NCBI GenBank assembly: GCA_963575745.1
Contig: CAUYUJ010015272.1
Location: 271,789 to 335,788 of the forward strand
Origin: Prorocentrum cordatum
Lineage: Eukaryota; Sar; Dinophyceae; Prorocentrales; Prorocentraceae
DNA length: 64,000 nt
Reading direction: 5' to 3'
Shown: positions 39,519-49,734 of the stretch, piece by piece
Layout: each line of letters starts with the position of its first letter
Numbering within the stretch: position 1 is the stretch's first letter
Translations under genes and position numbers: made by a program
Notes under the pieces: generated by a model
The model's database searches: none
What the model was told of the DNA's origin: nothing
What the model saw: only the letters and a program-made list of their open reading frames with translations

Positions 39519-40184
39519 TGGTCAGCTCGACAACTCGCCGCTGACATCGATATGATCGCCCAGTGGATCGCTATGAGATGACCCGGATGCATCTAGCAGG
39601 CGCCCACCGCAAGGTGACAGAGGCAGCTGACAAGTGAGATCTAGACCCAATGACGAACCTCCTCCACCCGCGCCTGGAAGAGGCGGGGGTCTGGCTCACA
39701 GGTAGCCCCAATGCATCAAGGGCGGCCACGGCCGCAGAAGTATGGGGCGCCATCGCGATTGCGGAGGACAGGCCACAGGTCTTCCACATCGGAAACCTTA
39801 GCTCGTCGTCGCACAGCACCGCCGAGCAGGGCCTCATCGAGGGAAGGACGTGCCCGATCGACGAGACGCCGGGCATCCGACCCCGCGTAGATGACCCCCG
39901 CTGACGGAGGCAGGCGGGCCTTCTGGCCAAGTCTGCTTGCCGCCCCAAAGGGGCCAGAGGCGCGGGCGCGTGCCTGATGGCGCAGAAAAGCGTGGACACA
40001 CGCTCTGCAATTAACATTGACATATGATCGTATCGCACATGACGCGGTATTTGCATTGAAGGAGACTGCGCACTGCTTTGGGCGGCCGCGCCCGCTGATT
40101 GGTTTGTGAGGTTACCAGACGAACGGGCTGGGCCACGCCGTGAGAGAATGCGTAATCTCCTGACCAAAAAAACATGCTCTCAGG

Positions 40185-40838
40185 ATGCAAGTCGTCCTGG
40201 TAGGACCGCACGGAGACTTCTGCAAGTTTTCTCTAGTGCACGAGGCTCTCCAAAGCCGTGAACTCACAGAGATCCGGATGCGCCCATGTTTTTTCGACAT
40301 CAAGTTTGATCGTGCCAACGAGAGGCCCAGCGGCTCGCATTTGCAGATGTATACATCGCGCGCGAAAATACCGACTACATTATGGAGACGCACGCGCGCG
40401 AATCTAAAGGATCACTTGCTGGACTGGCACGGGCGCGACCAGCAACATGCCGAACGGCGAAACAAGGCAATCCTATTCTTGGCAGCGCAACTTGTGGACC
40501 AACACTGCAGAGACACAACCAAATACACAACGCAAATTTATCTACAAGTGTTCACTCGCACCGTCACGAATGCGCACAACTACGTACCGTCCAGCGACAG
40601 CGGGCCGTGTTTGGATGACGTAGTGCGATGGTTTACATTTGATCTTGGAAGGAAAAGAAGGTATTTGGAGATGCCAAAGTCAAGGACCAACCGACCGGCT
40701 ATAACTGGAAAGCACCGTTACCCAACGGAGTCGCCATATACGTGCGAGGTTGAATTGGGAATTCGGCCCCCTAGCTGCGCGCGGACGCGGGCGCGCGCCG
40801 CCAGGCCGCAGGAAACGAGTTGCGCCCGTCGAAGATGA
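40185..40838 (+). other. Element 3: 217-codon frame between protease and methyltransferase-like part
   Basis: The frame is moderately protein-like (FDIKFDRANERPSGSHLQMY, CLDDVVRWFTFDLGRKRRYL). I do not recognise a domain. By position it belongs to the pol precursor of element 3. The stretch 39519-40184 upstream holds only short fragments. Confidence 0.45.
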
Positions 40839-41016
40839 TCGATCTCCTCCCTTCTCGATTGGGCTTGGCGACTACCCGCGATTCCCAATTTTCCGACACT
40901 GGTGGACGCGCCAATCGCGCACGCAGCATCACCGACCGAAGCCCAGACACAGCGACAAGAAAAGCCACGGGCTGATCAGTGAACGAGCATCAAGCCTTGA
41001 ATGATGCCAAGACACG

Positions 41017-41698
41017 TTGAAGATGGCCTCGGAGATGCCGCATTGCTCTCCTACGTTTCTAATCAACGAGCTGGAGTCAGACGACGACGACAGCTTCTTT
41101 TTAACACTCCCATGTGATATTGCGGACGCGCAGGCTGGCGTATTTTATATTGCCCCCGCCCCCTGCGACGGGCGATTCCATTGCGCGGGCGCGTTAGAGC
41201 TATGCGGAGGCACTGGCGACATTGCAATTTACTCTCAAAAGAAACATGGCTCCGGGAGGTAATGTGCACAGACGTTCCAACGCTGACCTGGAAAATCCAC
41301 GAGTACAGCAGGCTACGGATCATTATCTGCACGCGCGTTTTGCCACAATAGTCATACTACAACGCTTGCCTTCGCATTCTAATCCCCAGGTCAACCGCGG
41401 CATTTGGTACAAACGCCGCAGCGGCAACCTTCCCCATGTCACCTTCTGAGGGAAGGTAGCCGTCATGCAAGACGACCTCCAACGCGTGTTCCTAAGGGGG
41501 CAGCTGGTTGGCACCTGGGTAGACGATTGCTCCCTGGACGACGCCAGTGAAACGCAGGGCCACTTGCGCGGAGGCAACAGACCAGTGATCGATTGGGCTA
41601 CGTGGTTCAAACAACCGATTGAAATTATGGCCAAGCATCATGCCGTTCTCAAGCCCTTTGAAATCAAAACGTGCTCTGGTAATCAAGAATACGCCTAA
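41017..41698 (+). pseudogene. Element 3: DNA (cytosine) methyltransferase-like segment
   Basis: GALELCGGTGDIAIYSQKKH near 41190-41250 resembles the SAM-binding motif I of C5-type DNA methyltransferases (LELCGGTG for F-x-G-x-G). After a frame change, DLENPRVQQATDHYLHARF, then LVGTWVDDCSL and IEIMAKHHAVLKPFEIKTCS, continue what looks like the rest of the domain. The catalytic Pro-Cys loop is not seen where expected (ILQRL). As remembered, some dinoflagellate Copia elements carry such a domain between protease and integrase. The stretch 41700-42000 has no clear content. Confidence 0.5.
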
Positions 41699-41999
41699 GT
41701 GTGCAACCGAGGACTGGCGCTGGCGGCCCAACGCGCTACAATAGTGCAATCGCTGACCGTAGAGTCAGCGCAGATGGCAGGGCCTCTTCGCGCGCGAGGC
41801 AACAACCCCTTGGCCGACAGGCATTGCGCGATCACCTTTGTGGTCAACAGTGCTGGGTGCGATCCTGATGATCCTGCTGACCCATCAAAAGACCACCGTC
41901 GGTCGGTCTTGGTTGTCCAGCTTGCATCGACAACGTTCAACTGAACTGACCAAGTCACAACCGAAATCCGCGTCAGCGCCGTAGGCATGACCAGGAACC

Positions 42000-43423
42000 C
42001 TTTCATTGGATATGCCCAAATTGCAAAAAGGATTTTGGCAAAAACACGCGGGTCCACCTGTTGACGCCAGGTAAGCACAGGTTTGCCCAACCGTGGCAAC
42101 CGCCAGACAAACACGGACACGCTCCACCAGCTGTGCCAGCACCCTCGGAAGGGGCTCCTGCACCGCTGCTGCAGCGCAAACAGTGGCACCAGACGACCTC
42201 TTTGATGAGGTACCTGCACCAGCAGAGCTACCACCAGCTCGATAGAGACCCCAGGGAGAAGCACGGCCACGTGCACCTACCCTCACGGGGAAATCCCCAA
42301 TGCCCAACCGTGGGCGCCAGCAGCTACGACATGACAAGAGGCACGCACAGTGCATCTGGGGCTGGCAGCTCTTCCGCCTCCCTGCGTGTCGCAGGACGAC
42401 GCGGACGAGAGGGAGGCGGCGTCGCGCCGCCCCCTCCCCCGCCTCCAGCGGAAGCACGGCCGCGTGCGAGGTTATCTGATTGGTCGAGGTTTGACATTCA
42501 GGTGCGCCCTCAAATTGCGGAGTTACGATCCGACCGCCGTGCTGGAAGAGCTACGAAAGCTCCACGCACGCTGGCATCGCGCTTCTCAACCAAAGATGCG
42601 TGCGATTCTGTCGCGCGTAGGAATCGACGTTGCACGATTAAACGCGATGCAGAGTCTGGAAGAAACCAGGAAATGCTGTGATGCATTCAATAAGTCCCGG
42701 GCACATTCAACGGGAAAGTCGAGCGTGGCTTGGTGTTTTACAAACAACATATCGCGCATTACATCATCGGCCAGTGCGTTCGTTGGGCCGCGGGCCACGG
42801 GGTTGCCGACAGGACGATGCTTGCGATATTGGACGGCTATCATAATTGCTGGATGCAACGCGGTCTAGCTTCAGCGCTGTTTCCGACGGTGAAGGTGCTC
42901 TGAACAATGATGCTGCGAAGTCCGTCCTGAAGTCTAAAGGCATGGGGTTTCGATTGCGCGCCCGGGGCCAGCATGCCGCAACCGGTGAAGCACGCAGCGG
43001 CTTTCCAAGGCACGCCTTGCATGTTATGGAAGGAGATTGTAAGCCGCGCAGCATTCCATTGGTTTTTACATGTTTACTGCACGAAGGATTATTTGTCTGC
43101 AGTGCGCTTGCGCTCTACATCGGGGTATCTCCATGCCAAGCGCTGCATGGGCGACAGCGGGCCTGCCTGCCAGACTTGCCGGCGCTGGACTGCCAAGAGG
43201 CAGCGGAACTTCCGATCGCAACCGAGAGCGGATAATCAGAGGAATAATCGCCGAGGCCATTGCGCAAGCCACTGCAGTGGCCAAAACCAATAGAGCCCCA
43301 CGGACAAAGACGACAACAGCGGGACGCCACAATTATCAGCCAGGGGATTTCATGGACTACCACCGCCCGGCCACTACCAAGGACGACTGGGGTGGATGGA
43401 ACGGACAATGCCCCATCGCGTAA
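42000..43423 (+). pseudogene. Element 3: integrase (zinc-binding part, core, post-core)
   Basis: A short Cys pair (WICPNCKKDFGKN) near 42010 is followed by ELRKLHARWHRASQPKMRAI (42550-42620). The core has FSAVSDGEGALNNDAAKS (42870-42920), with the second catalytic Asp in SDGEG, and TGEARSGFPRHALHVME, with the probable catalytic Glu. The post-core YQPGDFMDYHRPATTKDDWG GWNGQCP ends near 43423. Five or more frame changes break it. 43424-44530 holds only short unassigned fragments. Confidence 0.65.
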
Positions 43424-44534
43424 CTACCCTGACCGTGGCCAGGCAGCAGTTCAGGTCGGCGGCTGGGAAGTCTTGGCACAATGCCCAGATTTACGACGCG
43501 CATTCTATATTGAAGTATTAATGGTCCGCGAGATCGGCTCGGATACTACGGCAATGCGAACAGTATTGGCCTTCGTCGCGAGCTCGTCTGCGGGGGTCTT
43601 GCCATGGTCTTTGGCTGCCTGCCGTCCAGGCCAGGAAACTTGCGGATTGCTACAGCGAGTCGGTTTTCGCCCAAAGTATACATTGCTTTGCAGATCTTCA
43701 TCGGAAGCAATTTTAAGGTAGAGACCGTTGTAGTTGTACGTTTGGCCGAAAGCGCCCCCAGATCACTGGCAGCGCCCTGCGCTGATAGCTGTACCCTGGT
43801 ATACTACGACAACGACGTCGCACCGGGTTCTCACTGCCACGAATCATATGGTACCGCTTAAAATTTTTACGACATCGCTGGAACCGCGCGTGCACGATTC
43901 ATTCAGCGCTTAAGGTCATCAGAACCTTTGGCAGGCTTTGATGGGGATCTCTCAAAGTCTGAGGACCTGGCGGAAACGCCGGCGTCGGGCGGCCACGCCC
44001 GTGAGGAGTATGGGCCGCCGGCGCTGGCTGCGCATGGCGGCAGGCCAACGACTATTGCTGAAGAAGAAGAAACGGATCTGGAAGCACACGTTGGACGTGG
44101 CATGTAGAGTTCCAAGAGGAGAAGGATCTGCTCGAGACCCACTTATTGGAGTCCCTGGGCTCTGTGCCCGCCGAAATGGTTACCGACTGCCACGCGCTCG
44201 TGGCCGTGGCCAGTGAAGGGCAAGGACAGTTTCGAGGAATGGGTTGTGATCGGGACCATGACGACGACGTAACTTTTTTGGCATCTGGGGCCACCGAATG
44301 CGACGAGACTTACGATCTCGATTCGGACGACCACGGTCAGCGTGTCGAGTTAGCCCTGACATGGCCAAGGTCGTTCTATCAGAGCAACAATGCGAGTCAC
44401 TGTGCAGCGACCATGCAACCGCAAGGCGCGCGCACGTTTTCAGCCGCAGCCAAAAGAACTGCGGTCGTCGAGGACGACCTCCAGGCGAAGGCAGAACTTC
44501 GAGACTAGCGGACCAATTTATCCGAAGCTTTCTA

Positions 44535-45315
44535 CACTGAACTAAGAATATGGCATGGCAACAAGTGCTTCAATATTCAAGACACCGAGCATGCGACTAC
44601 CATCGCGACCTCTAGATACGCGCGCAAGTGGAAGTCTGTCAAAAACGACATCCGCGAAGTGGAACGAACAGTGCGGCTGCTCCGTTTTCTTCGCGGCTCC
44701 ATGGAAGTCGAAGCATTCGGCGTAGAAGCCTCCTCAGCCGCAGCTCGTCGAGCAAGCCAGGGATTGCTCGCCAGCGCGGCCGCGTGCAGGAAACAGTGGA
44801 TCATCGCGTCCATGGACATCGATAAGGCCTTGCTGACAGGTCTGACCTATCGGGAGTCGGCAGAAACCTTGGAGAGAAAGATAGCGAGGCTTGCTTTACT
44901 CAGTCCACCCGGCGCAGCCTCGTTTCGACGCGCATTGTCCGGTTTCTCGTCCCGTGACGAGCCAAAGCAATGTCTACAGCGCTAAGCCAGGCACAGGCAC
45001 CAAAGACGACCCCGGGGCATTCTCACTGAAGCTCAGAACCATCACGCGATGATTCAGGCTAAAACCTACGTCGCACGATGCAGAGTTCGAGACAAGCCCA
45101 CACTTCCTAGCCGCCGAGCACGCCGATGACATGAACATGGCAGGAGCGGAGGGCGCGATTAACAACTGCGTCAAGTGCGTAGTAGGTACGTTCGGCGCAT
45201 GCAAACTGAACGAACACTATTACACCAATTGCGCCGCACGACGCACTATGACCGAGGACGGCCACGTCCAGCCACATCCGGATGAGTACATCAAACAGCA
45301 TCGCCCGGTTTAACA
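44535..45315 (+). pseudogene. Element 3: Copia-type reverse transcriptase
   Basis: LLRFLRGSMEVEAFGVEASS and QWIIASMDIDKALLTGLTYR (motif A, Asp kept) lead to RRALSGFSSRDEPKQCLQ. In a second frame FLAAEHADDMNMAGAEGAIN carries the DD box (motif C), followed by CKLNEHYYTNCAARR and PDEYIKQHRPV. The chain is interrupted by at least two stops. It would synthesise cDNA inside particles. Confidence 0.8.
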
Positions 45316-45339
45316 TCCAGAACTCACGGGCGCTGCAGC

Positions 45340-45665
45340 GGAAGAAATGGCAACGAAGGCCGTATCCGGCATGCTCACCAGTATACGTGGCGCCTTGTTG
45401 TATGCGTTAATCCTTCGGGTGCGGTGAATGGTATGCGTGGTGTCCTTACATGCACAGGAACCCACGAACCTCCAAGTGCGAAGACTTCAGCAAGGTCCCA
45501 AGAACCTTATATGTCAGCTTATGACTCCGACAGGAGAAGTGGACTTTCACAGTGACTCAGGATATCGTCGCCTCAATGGTGACGAAGATGACGAAGTAAA
45601 GGGGCATGGCATCCGAAGAGCCAACCTTTTACTGCGAGGACTAGGACTAGGATCTAGCGTTCGGC
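45340..45665 (+). pseudogene. Element 3: truncated RNase H
   Basis: After SIRGALLYALILRV and a stop, the frame at 45428 reads VVSLHAQEPTNLQVRRLQ, LMTPTGEVDFHSDSGYRRLN and KGHGIRRANLLLRG. The first catalytic Asp lies in HSDSGYR. Sequence similarity stops at about 45650 and the 3' direct repeat follows at once, so the rest of RNase H is deleted. Confidence 0.7.
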
Positions 45666-45667
45666 CC

Positions 45668-45976
45668 CTCCCCTCCCGACTTTAACGAGGTTTAAGGGGA
45701 GGCTGTAAAGCGAGCGCTATATCCGTCGCCGTCTTGGTTCAAGGCAGCGCAGTCCTATTTGCCACTTACACAACTGTGTGATCCTATTTGCAGATCGTAG
45801 CAACGGACAATCGGCCACCTCCTTCCTATGATCCATCTCCCGATCGCATGGGTTCTCTCTTACCCTTCGCCTTGCTTGCCATCGAGATGAGTTGTGGGGT
45901 ACCTCGATGCGTCGCCGACGTTATCCTAAGAGTCGGTCTGTCAGCTTATTGCTTCATGGTCAAGCCTTGTGCCCTT
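45668..45976 (+). repeat. 3' terminal direct repeat (LTR-like)
   Basis: Partner of 34601-34912. It begins directly against the truncated RNase H, so its 5' part may have been lost with the deletion. Confidence 0.75.
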
Positions 45977-47640
45977 CTCACTTCCCTGCCCTCCTCTGCG
46001 CTGAAGGGCTCCCAGACCCCTCGGGCAATGTAAAAAATCATGGAGCTGTCGCTTCGTTCGGCCTCTGGGGGCCTTCGCCAGGCCTCGGGGCGGTCAGAAA
46101 GGGGGTTCAGGATGAAAGGCTGGTCTTAGCCTTGGGTCGAGACCTCTGGGGGGCGACGCCGTGAAAAAGCATGAAGTCTGGGGCTTGGATTACCGGGGTC
46201 CTCGCCGGGCCCGGGGACCGCCCACGCGCCAATCTGTGTGACATGCTGGCTCGGCGGAAAGGGTCGGGGCTGACGGGGGCTCTGTATTCAGAGACTCAAG
46301 GCGTCGGATGCTTGGGATTGGCAGCTTCCGCTGCAGAGGCTGGAGTCGCCTCCGAGTCCTGGCCAGAATGCGCCATGGGAGGGCGCGCCTCTCAGGGGCA
46401 GCGTTCGAGGGGGATTTTAGGCTCAGGGGGGACGCGTCGACCCCCCATCGCCCAGTCCTCGCCGATGGGGGCCCGATATCCCAAACCCGCCCAGGAGCGT
46501 GCGGATTCGCTACGTGGGCCTCTCGCCGAGCCATCGGAGATGTATCGCCGATTTCAGGTCGATGTTCCCCCCACCCCCTGCTGTGCTGGTCCTCCCCTAT
46601 CGTTCGGGCGACGACATCTATACAAATCCAGTGCCCCTTGGCCCGGCCCGTCCTGGGCTCAGGGGCTGTGTATACGCCCCCCCGGCCAAGGCAGGGGGGC
46701 GTGGCGTATGCGCCGCTGCTGGGTTCATGTTGGGCCTGGCCAGGGAGCAGTACAATGTACAGAGATTTCGTCGCCCTGGTCGCTACCCCTCAGGAGCGGG
46801 GCGCGCCTCGCCGGCGAGCCCCGAGGCGGAGCGGCGGGGCGCTGGCGCGCGCGACGGCACGCCTCCGAAGAAGCAGTGGCGGAGCCGCGCCGGCAAGAAG
46901 GGCCAGTGCGCCGCGGGTGCGCTGGGCGCCGGGAGTGGCGAACGAACAGCGCACGCCAATCCTCGGCGGCGAGCGAGGGGGGAAGTGAGAAGGAGAACAC
47001 CTTCTCGGAAGGCGGCGGGGCCTTTCAGAGGGCCCCTGGCCTTGTGAGAGTTCTTCTGTGCCTGAGGGAGGCTTAGAACACTTCTCACAAGGCCGTGGGG
47101 TCTCGAGCCTTCTAAGGAGGCCCGCCCCCTGTCACTCCCTCTGTTGGCCGCCGACATACCCATAGGCGGGCGGGAGAGAAGAAGACTGGCTTTCGGTTAT
47201 GGGTGCGGCTTGTCGGACCCGGGTGGGGCTCCCGTGCGAGTGGGGAGAATCATTCGGCAGCAGGCGTCCATAGGTCCCTCCGTCCCCCCTATGGGTGTTG
47301 GTGCGAGTTGTTCGCTCAGCAGGGAGCGGCACGGCGGCGGCGGCGGCGCCCGCGGCCAGAGCGGCGTCCGCGGCGGCGCAGGCCCGCATGGCCATGGGGC
47401 GGGCGGGCGGAGGAGTCGCCCTGCCAAGATCAGATTGCGAGAGAGAGAGAGAGATGGAACGAGAGAAACACACAGACATAGAGGGAGTGGCCGTCGGATC
47501 AGAAGAGGCCAAGTCCGTACGGAGTGAGTCCATATTGAGTGCTCGGCTCCGTCTGGGGTCAGCCACACGCAGAGGAGGGGAGGGGGAGGGGGGAAGGGTT
47601 CTTAGAAACACCCCTGGTAGGGCTGGCGCCTTCTAAAACG
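45977..47640. other. GC-rich spacer without recognised gene
   Basis: A 301-codon plus frame (46171-47076) has no motif and an Arg/Gly/Pro-rich composition, so I leave it unassigned. (GA)n occurs at 47437-47455. CTTCTAAGGAGG-type and CTTCTAAAACG-type sequences at 47100 and 47630 hint at a degenerate direct repeat. Confidence 0.5.
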
Positions 47641-47699
47641 CAGCCTCTTTCTAAGAAGCCTTCCCCCCTCTCCCTACCCCCTTGTGTGCGCCGCCAACA

Positions 47700-47714
47700 C
47701 TAGTAGAGTGTGGC

Positions 47715-47745
<31 letters not shown>

Positions 47746-47760
47746 AAAAAAGAGAGGAAG
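47700..47760. repeat. GA microsatellite with A run
   Basis: GAGAGAGAGAGAGAGAG followed by A11. No coding content. Confidence 0.9.
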
Positions 47761-48107
47761 GAGCTACAGAGACAGAGAGGGAACGACTGATGGAGAGGGG
47801 TGGGCAGAGGTTTCCTATCCAACATGCACCCCCGGTGAGCCACCGCTGCCAGAACCGCGCTTGGCTCCTGCCCAGCTCCTGCGCCCTGGGCTGGCAACAT
47901 TGCCGTCGGCCCCTGCGCTCGCGCCGGGCCTGAGCTCTCTCCACGGCGCGATGGGGGGGTCTGGGCTCCTGGGTCGGCGCTCCCGCCGCACCGCACGCGG
48001 TGGGCCGGCAGGGGATGGCCGCAGCCTGCGGGTGGCGTCCGCAGTGGCCCCCCCGATTTGTGCCGATGCCCGAGGACGGCAGAGGACGAAGAAGAAACAG
48101 TGCACAA

Positions 48108-48266
48108 GCATAAACTTTTGGCGCTGCGCGCGGACTTCTTGGATCCGCGCTGGGCCCCGCCGGCGGCGCCTCCAGTGTCGCCACTGCCGCGCGCCGCGCG
48201 CCAGGGAGGGGGGTCCAGCGCGGCTCCAAGAAATCCGCCCGGACCGCCAGAAGTTTATGTTTATGC
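48108..48266. repeat. Long-arm hairpin element A (MITE-like)
   Basis: Left arm 48108-48153 (GCATAAACTTTTGGCG, GCGGACTTCTTGGATCCGCG) pairs with right arm 48212-48266 (CGCGGCTCCAAGAAATCCGC, AAGTTTATGTTTATGC) at about 85% over 41 bases, with a 6-base duplication in the right arm. The arms enclose a GC-rich loop. Related elements occur at 48885 and 55135. A target-site duplication is not obvious. Confidence 0.75.
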
Positions 48267-48269
48267 CGT

Positions 48270-48880
48270 CTTATGTTCATCTAGTAGATTGACAGTCAGT
48301 GCAGGCGGAGATGTCCAGGTGCTCGGCCGCCCATCTGCTGCGCGCGCGTCAGCGCGGGCTCCCCTGAGATCTGGGCTTTGCAATGGTTTTCACACTGTGC
48401 GTTTTCGCCCAGTTTTGGGCCTTGGCGCTATCACAGATCGAGCCTGCTTGAAAAGTGCCGCGCAAAAAACGGGGTCTGGGGTTCTCGATCGTGATTTTCA
48501 CGATGTTGCATTTTTGTTTCGCACCGTCGGAGCTCAGGGTAAGGTTCGTGTTCTGTCAACGCGGCGGCGGCGATCCCAGCGCGGGCGTGCAAGGTTTCAC
48601 GCCGCCAGCGGCCCAGAGTCGGCCGATATGGGACAATCCAGCGCTCGGAGAGCCGCCGATCGGTCAAGTCTGAACGATCCACGTGGTGGCAGAAACCAAT
48701 GCTGGTGTCGTCACGACACGAATTTGCCGTAGGCAGGCTCGCGAACATTTGACGTGGCTGGCCCGGGCGAAATCTGGGTGTGGCCGCATGGCTTTCCAGC
48801 GCTCGGCCCTTGTGCGTACGGGTGCCTGCGTCGGCCCTCCGCGTTTGCATCGAGCGCGTGGTGGTCGCATGCTCCGCACG
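48270..48880. other. Spacer without recognised gene
   Basis: Unique-looking, GC-rich sequence. The 191- and 224-codon frames across it have no motif and partly owe their length to the hairpin elements. Confidence 0.5.
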
Positions 48881-48884
48881 CGAA

Positions 48885-48995
48885 TTCTCGAAGAAGACAA
48901 CCTGCACAAACGTCAACTTGCGCAGATCCGCGCGGATTTTCTGCCGCGCGCCAGGGAGCGGGGGGAGTCCAACGCCGATCGAAGAAATCCGCATT
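48885..48995. repeat. Hairpin element C (MITE-like, diverged)
   Basis: GCACAAACGTCAACTTGCGC followed by AGATCCGCGCGGATTT, then GCCGATCGAAGAAATCCGC. It shares the left-arm pattern CAAACxxxAACTT...GCGCGGA of element A, with weaker pairing of the arms. Confidence 0.5.
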
Positions 48996-49059
48996 GATTT
49001 GAGCATGCAGTTTTCCCCCAGCCAGTGTTTACACTTAGGGCTTCTTACTTTGCTTTAAC

Positions 49060-49510
49060 GAACCGGGTTTGTGTGCCGCTCTGGCTGCCATGTGGCCGCC
49101 GTCGCCGCCTCGTCGCCGCCTCGTCGTCGCCCGCCGTCTGGGTCGGTGTGCCGCTCTGGCGGCTATGTGGCCGCCGCCGCCGCCCCGTCGCCGCACGTCG
49201 CCGCCCGTCGTCTGGGCCTGACCGCCGGTCTGGCGGCCATCTTGCCGCCGTTGCCGCCCCGTCGCCCCATAGATTGCGCACCACACATATTGAAATTGCA
49301 CCACATTTATTGCACAGCATATATTGCCATGTATTGCGCCACGTAGATTGCACAACATAGATGCACAACATCTATTGCACAACAGACATTGCACCACATA
49401 GACTGCACCACATCGATTGCACAATACATCTTGCACCACGTAGCTTGAACCACATCGTTTGCACAACATCGATAGCACCCCTATATAATGCACAAAATTA
49501 ATTGCACAGC
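49060..49510. repeat. GCCGCC-type repeat and ATTGCACCACAT minisatellite
   Basis: 49060-49265 repeats GTGCCGCTCTGGCGGC and GTCGCCGCC. 49285-49510 is a ~16-18 base unit close to CACCACATAGATTGCA, at least ten copies. It ends about 225 bases before the IPK start codon. Confidence 0.8.
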
Positions 49511-49734
49511 ATAGGCTGCTGGAAACACAGTGTTTGGGGTCCACGCTTGTCAACATCATGATTGTTTTGCGTGATTCAGACGTGTGTGCCTCCAGCTTCC
49601 TGGTATGTCGTTCGCGGACGGCCTCGAGCTCTGGGGCGCGCTTCGAGCAGCCTCCTCGCCCCCCCCCTCGGCCCCCTCGCCTCAGCTATTTTTGTTGCTC
49701 GAGCGGCGCCGCGCGCAGCGCGGTCGGACGAGCG

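Larger units (their letters stand above)
36667..44000. repeat. Eight short GC palindromes scattered in element 3
   Basis: GGGCGGCCGCGCCC at 36727-36740 and 40080-40093; GGGCGGCCACGCCC at 43987-44000; GGGTGGCCACGCCC at 36667-36680; GGGCGGGCGCGCCC at 37974-37987; GGGCGCGGGGGCACCC at 36807-36822; GGGCGCGGGGGCGCCC at 38353-38368; a longer variant at 37091-37105. They interrupt otherwise protein-like frames and their flanks are not complementary, unlike the hairpins of element 1. Confidence 0.7.
34601..45976 (+). mobile_element. Degenerate Copia-type LTR retrotransposon (element 3)
   Basis: Direct repeats of ~310 bases flank ~10.8 kb whose plus-strand remnants run Gag-like, aspartic protease, methyltransferase-like, integrase, RT, RNase H. 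Integrase before RT is the Ty1/Copia order. Every domain is split by stops or frame changes, and the RNase H runs directly into the 3' repeat, so the 3' part of pol is deleted. The repeats agree at roughly four of five positions by eye, which implies an old insertion. Confidence 0.8.

Noticed and set aside
46171-47076. 301-codon plus ORF
   Set aside because: GC-rich spacer with Arg/Gly/Pro bias and no domain; kept as unassigned spacer.
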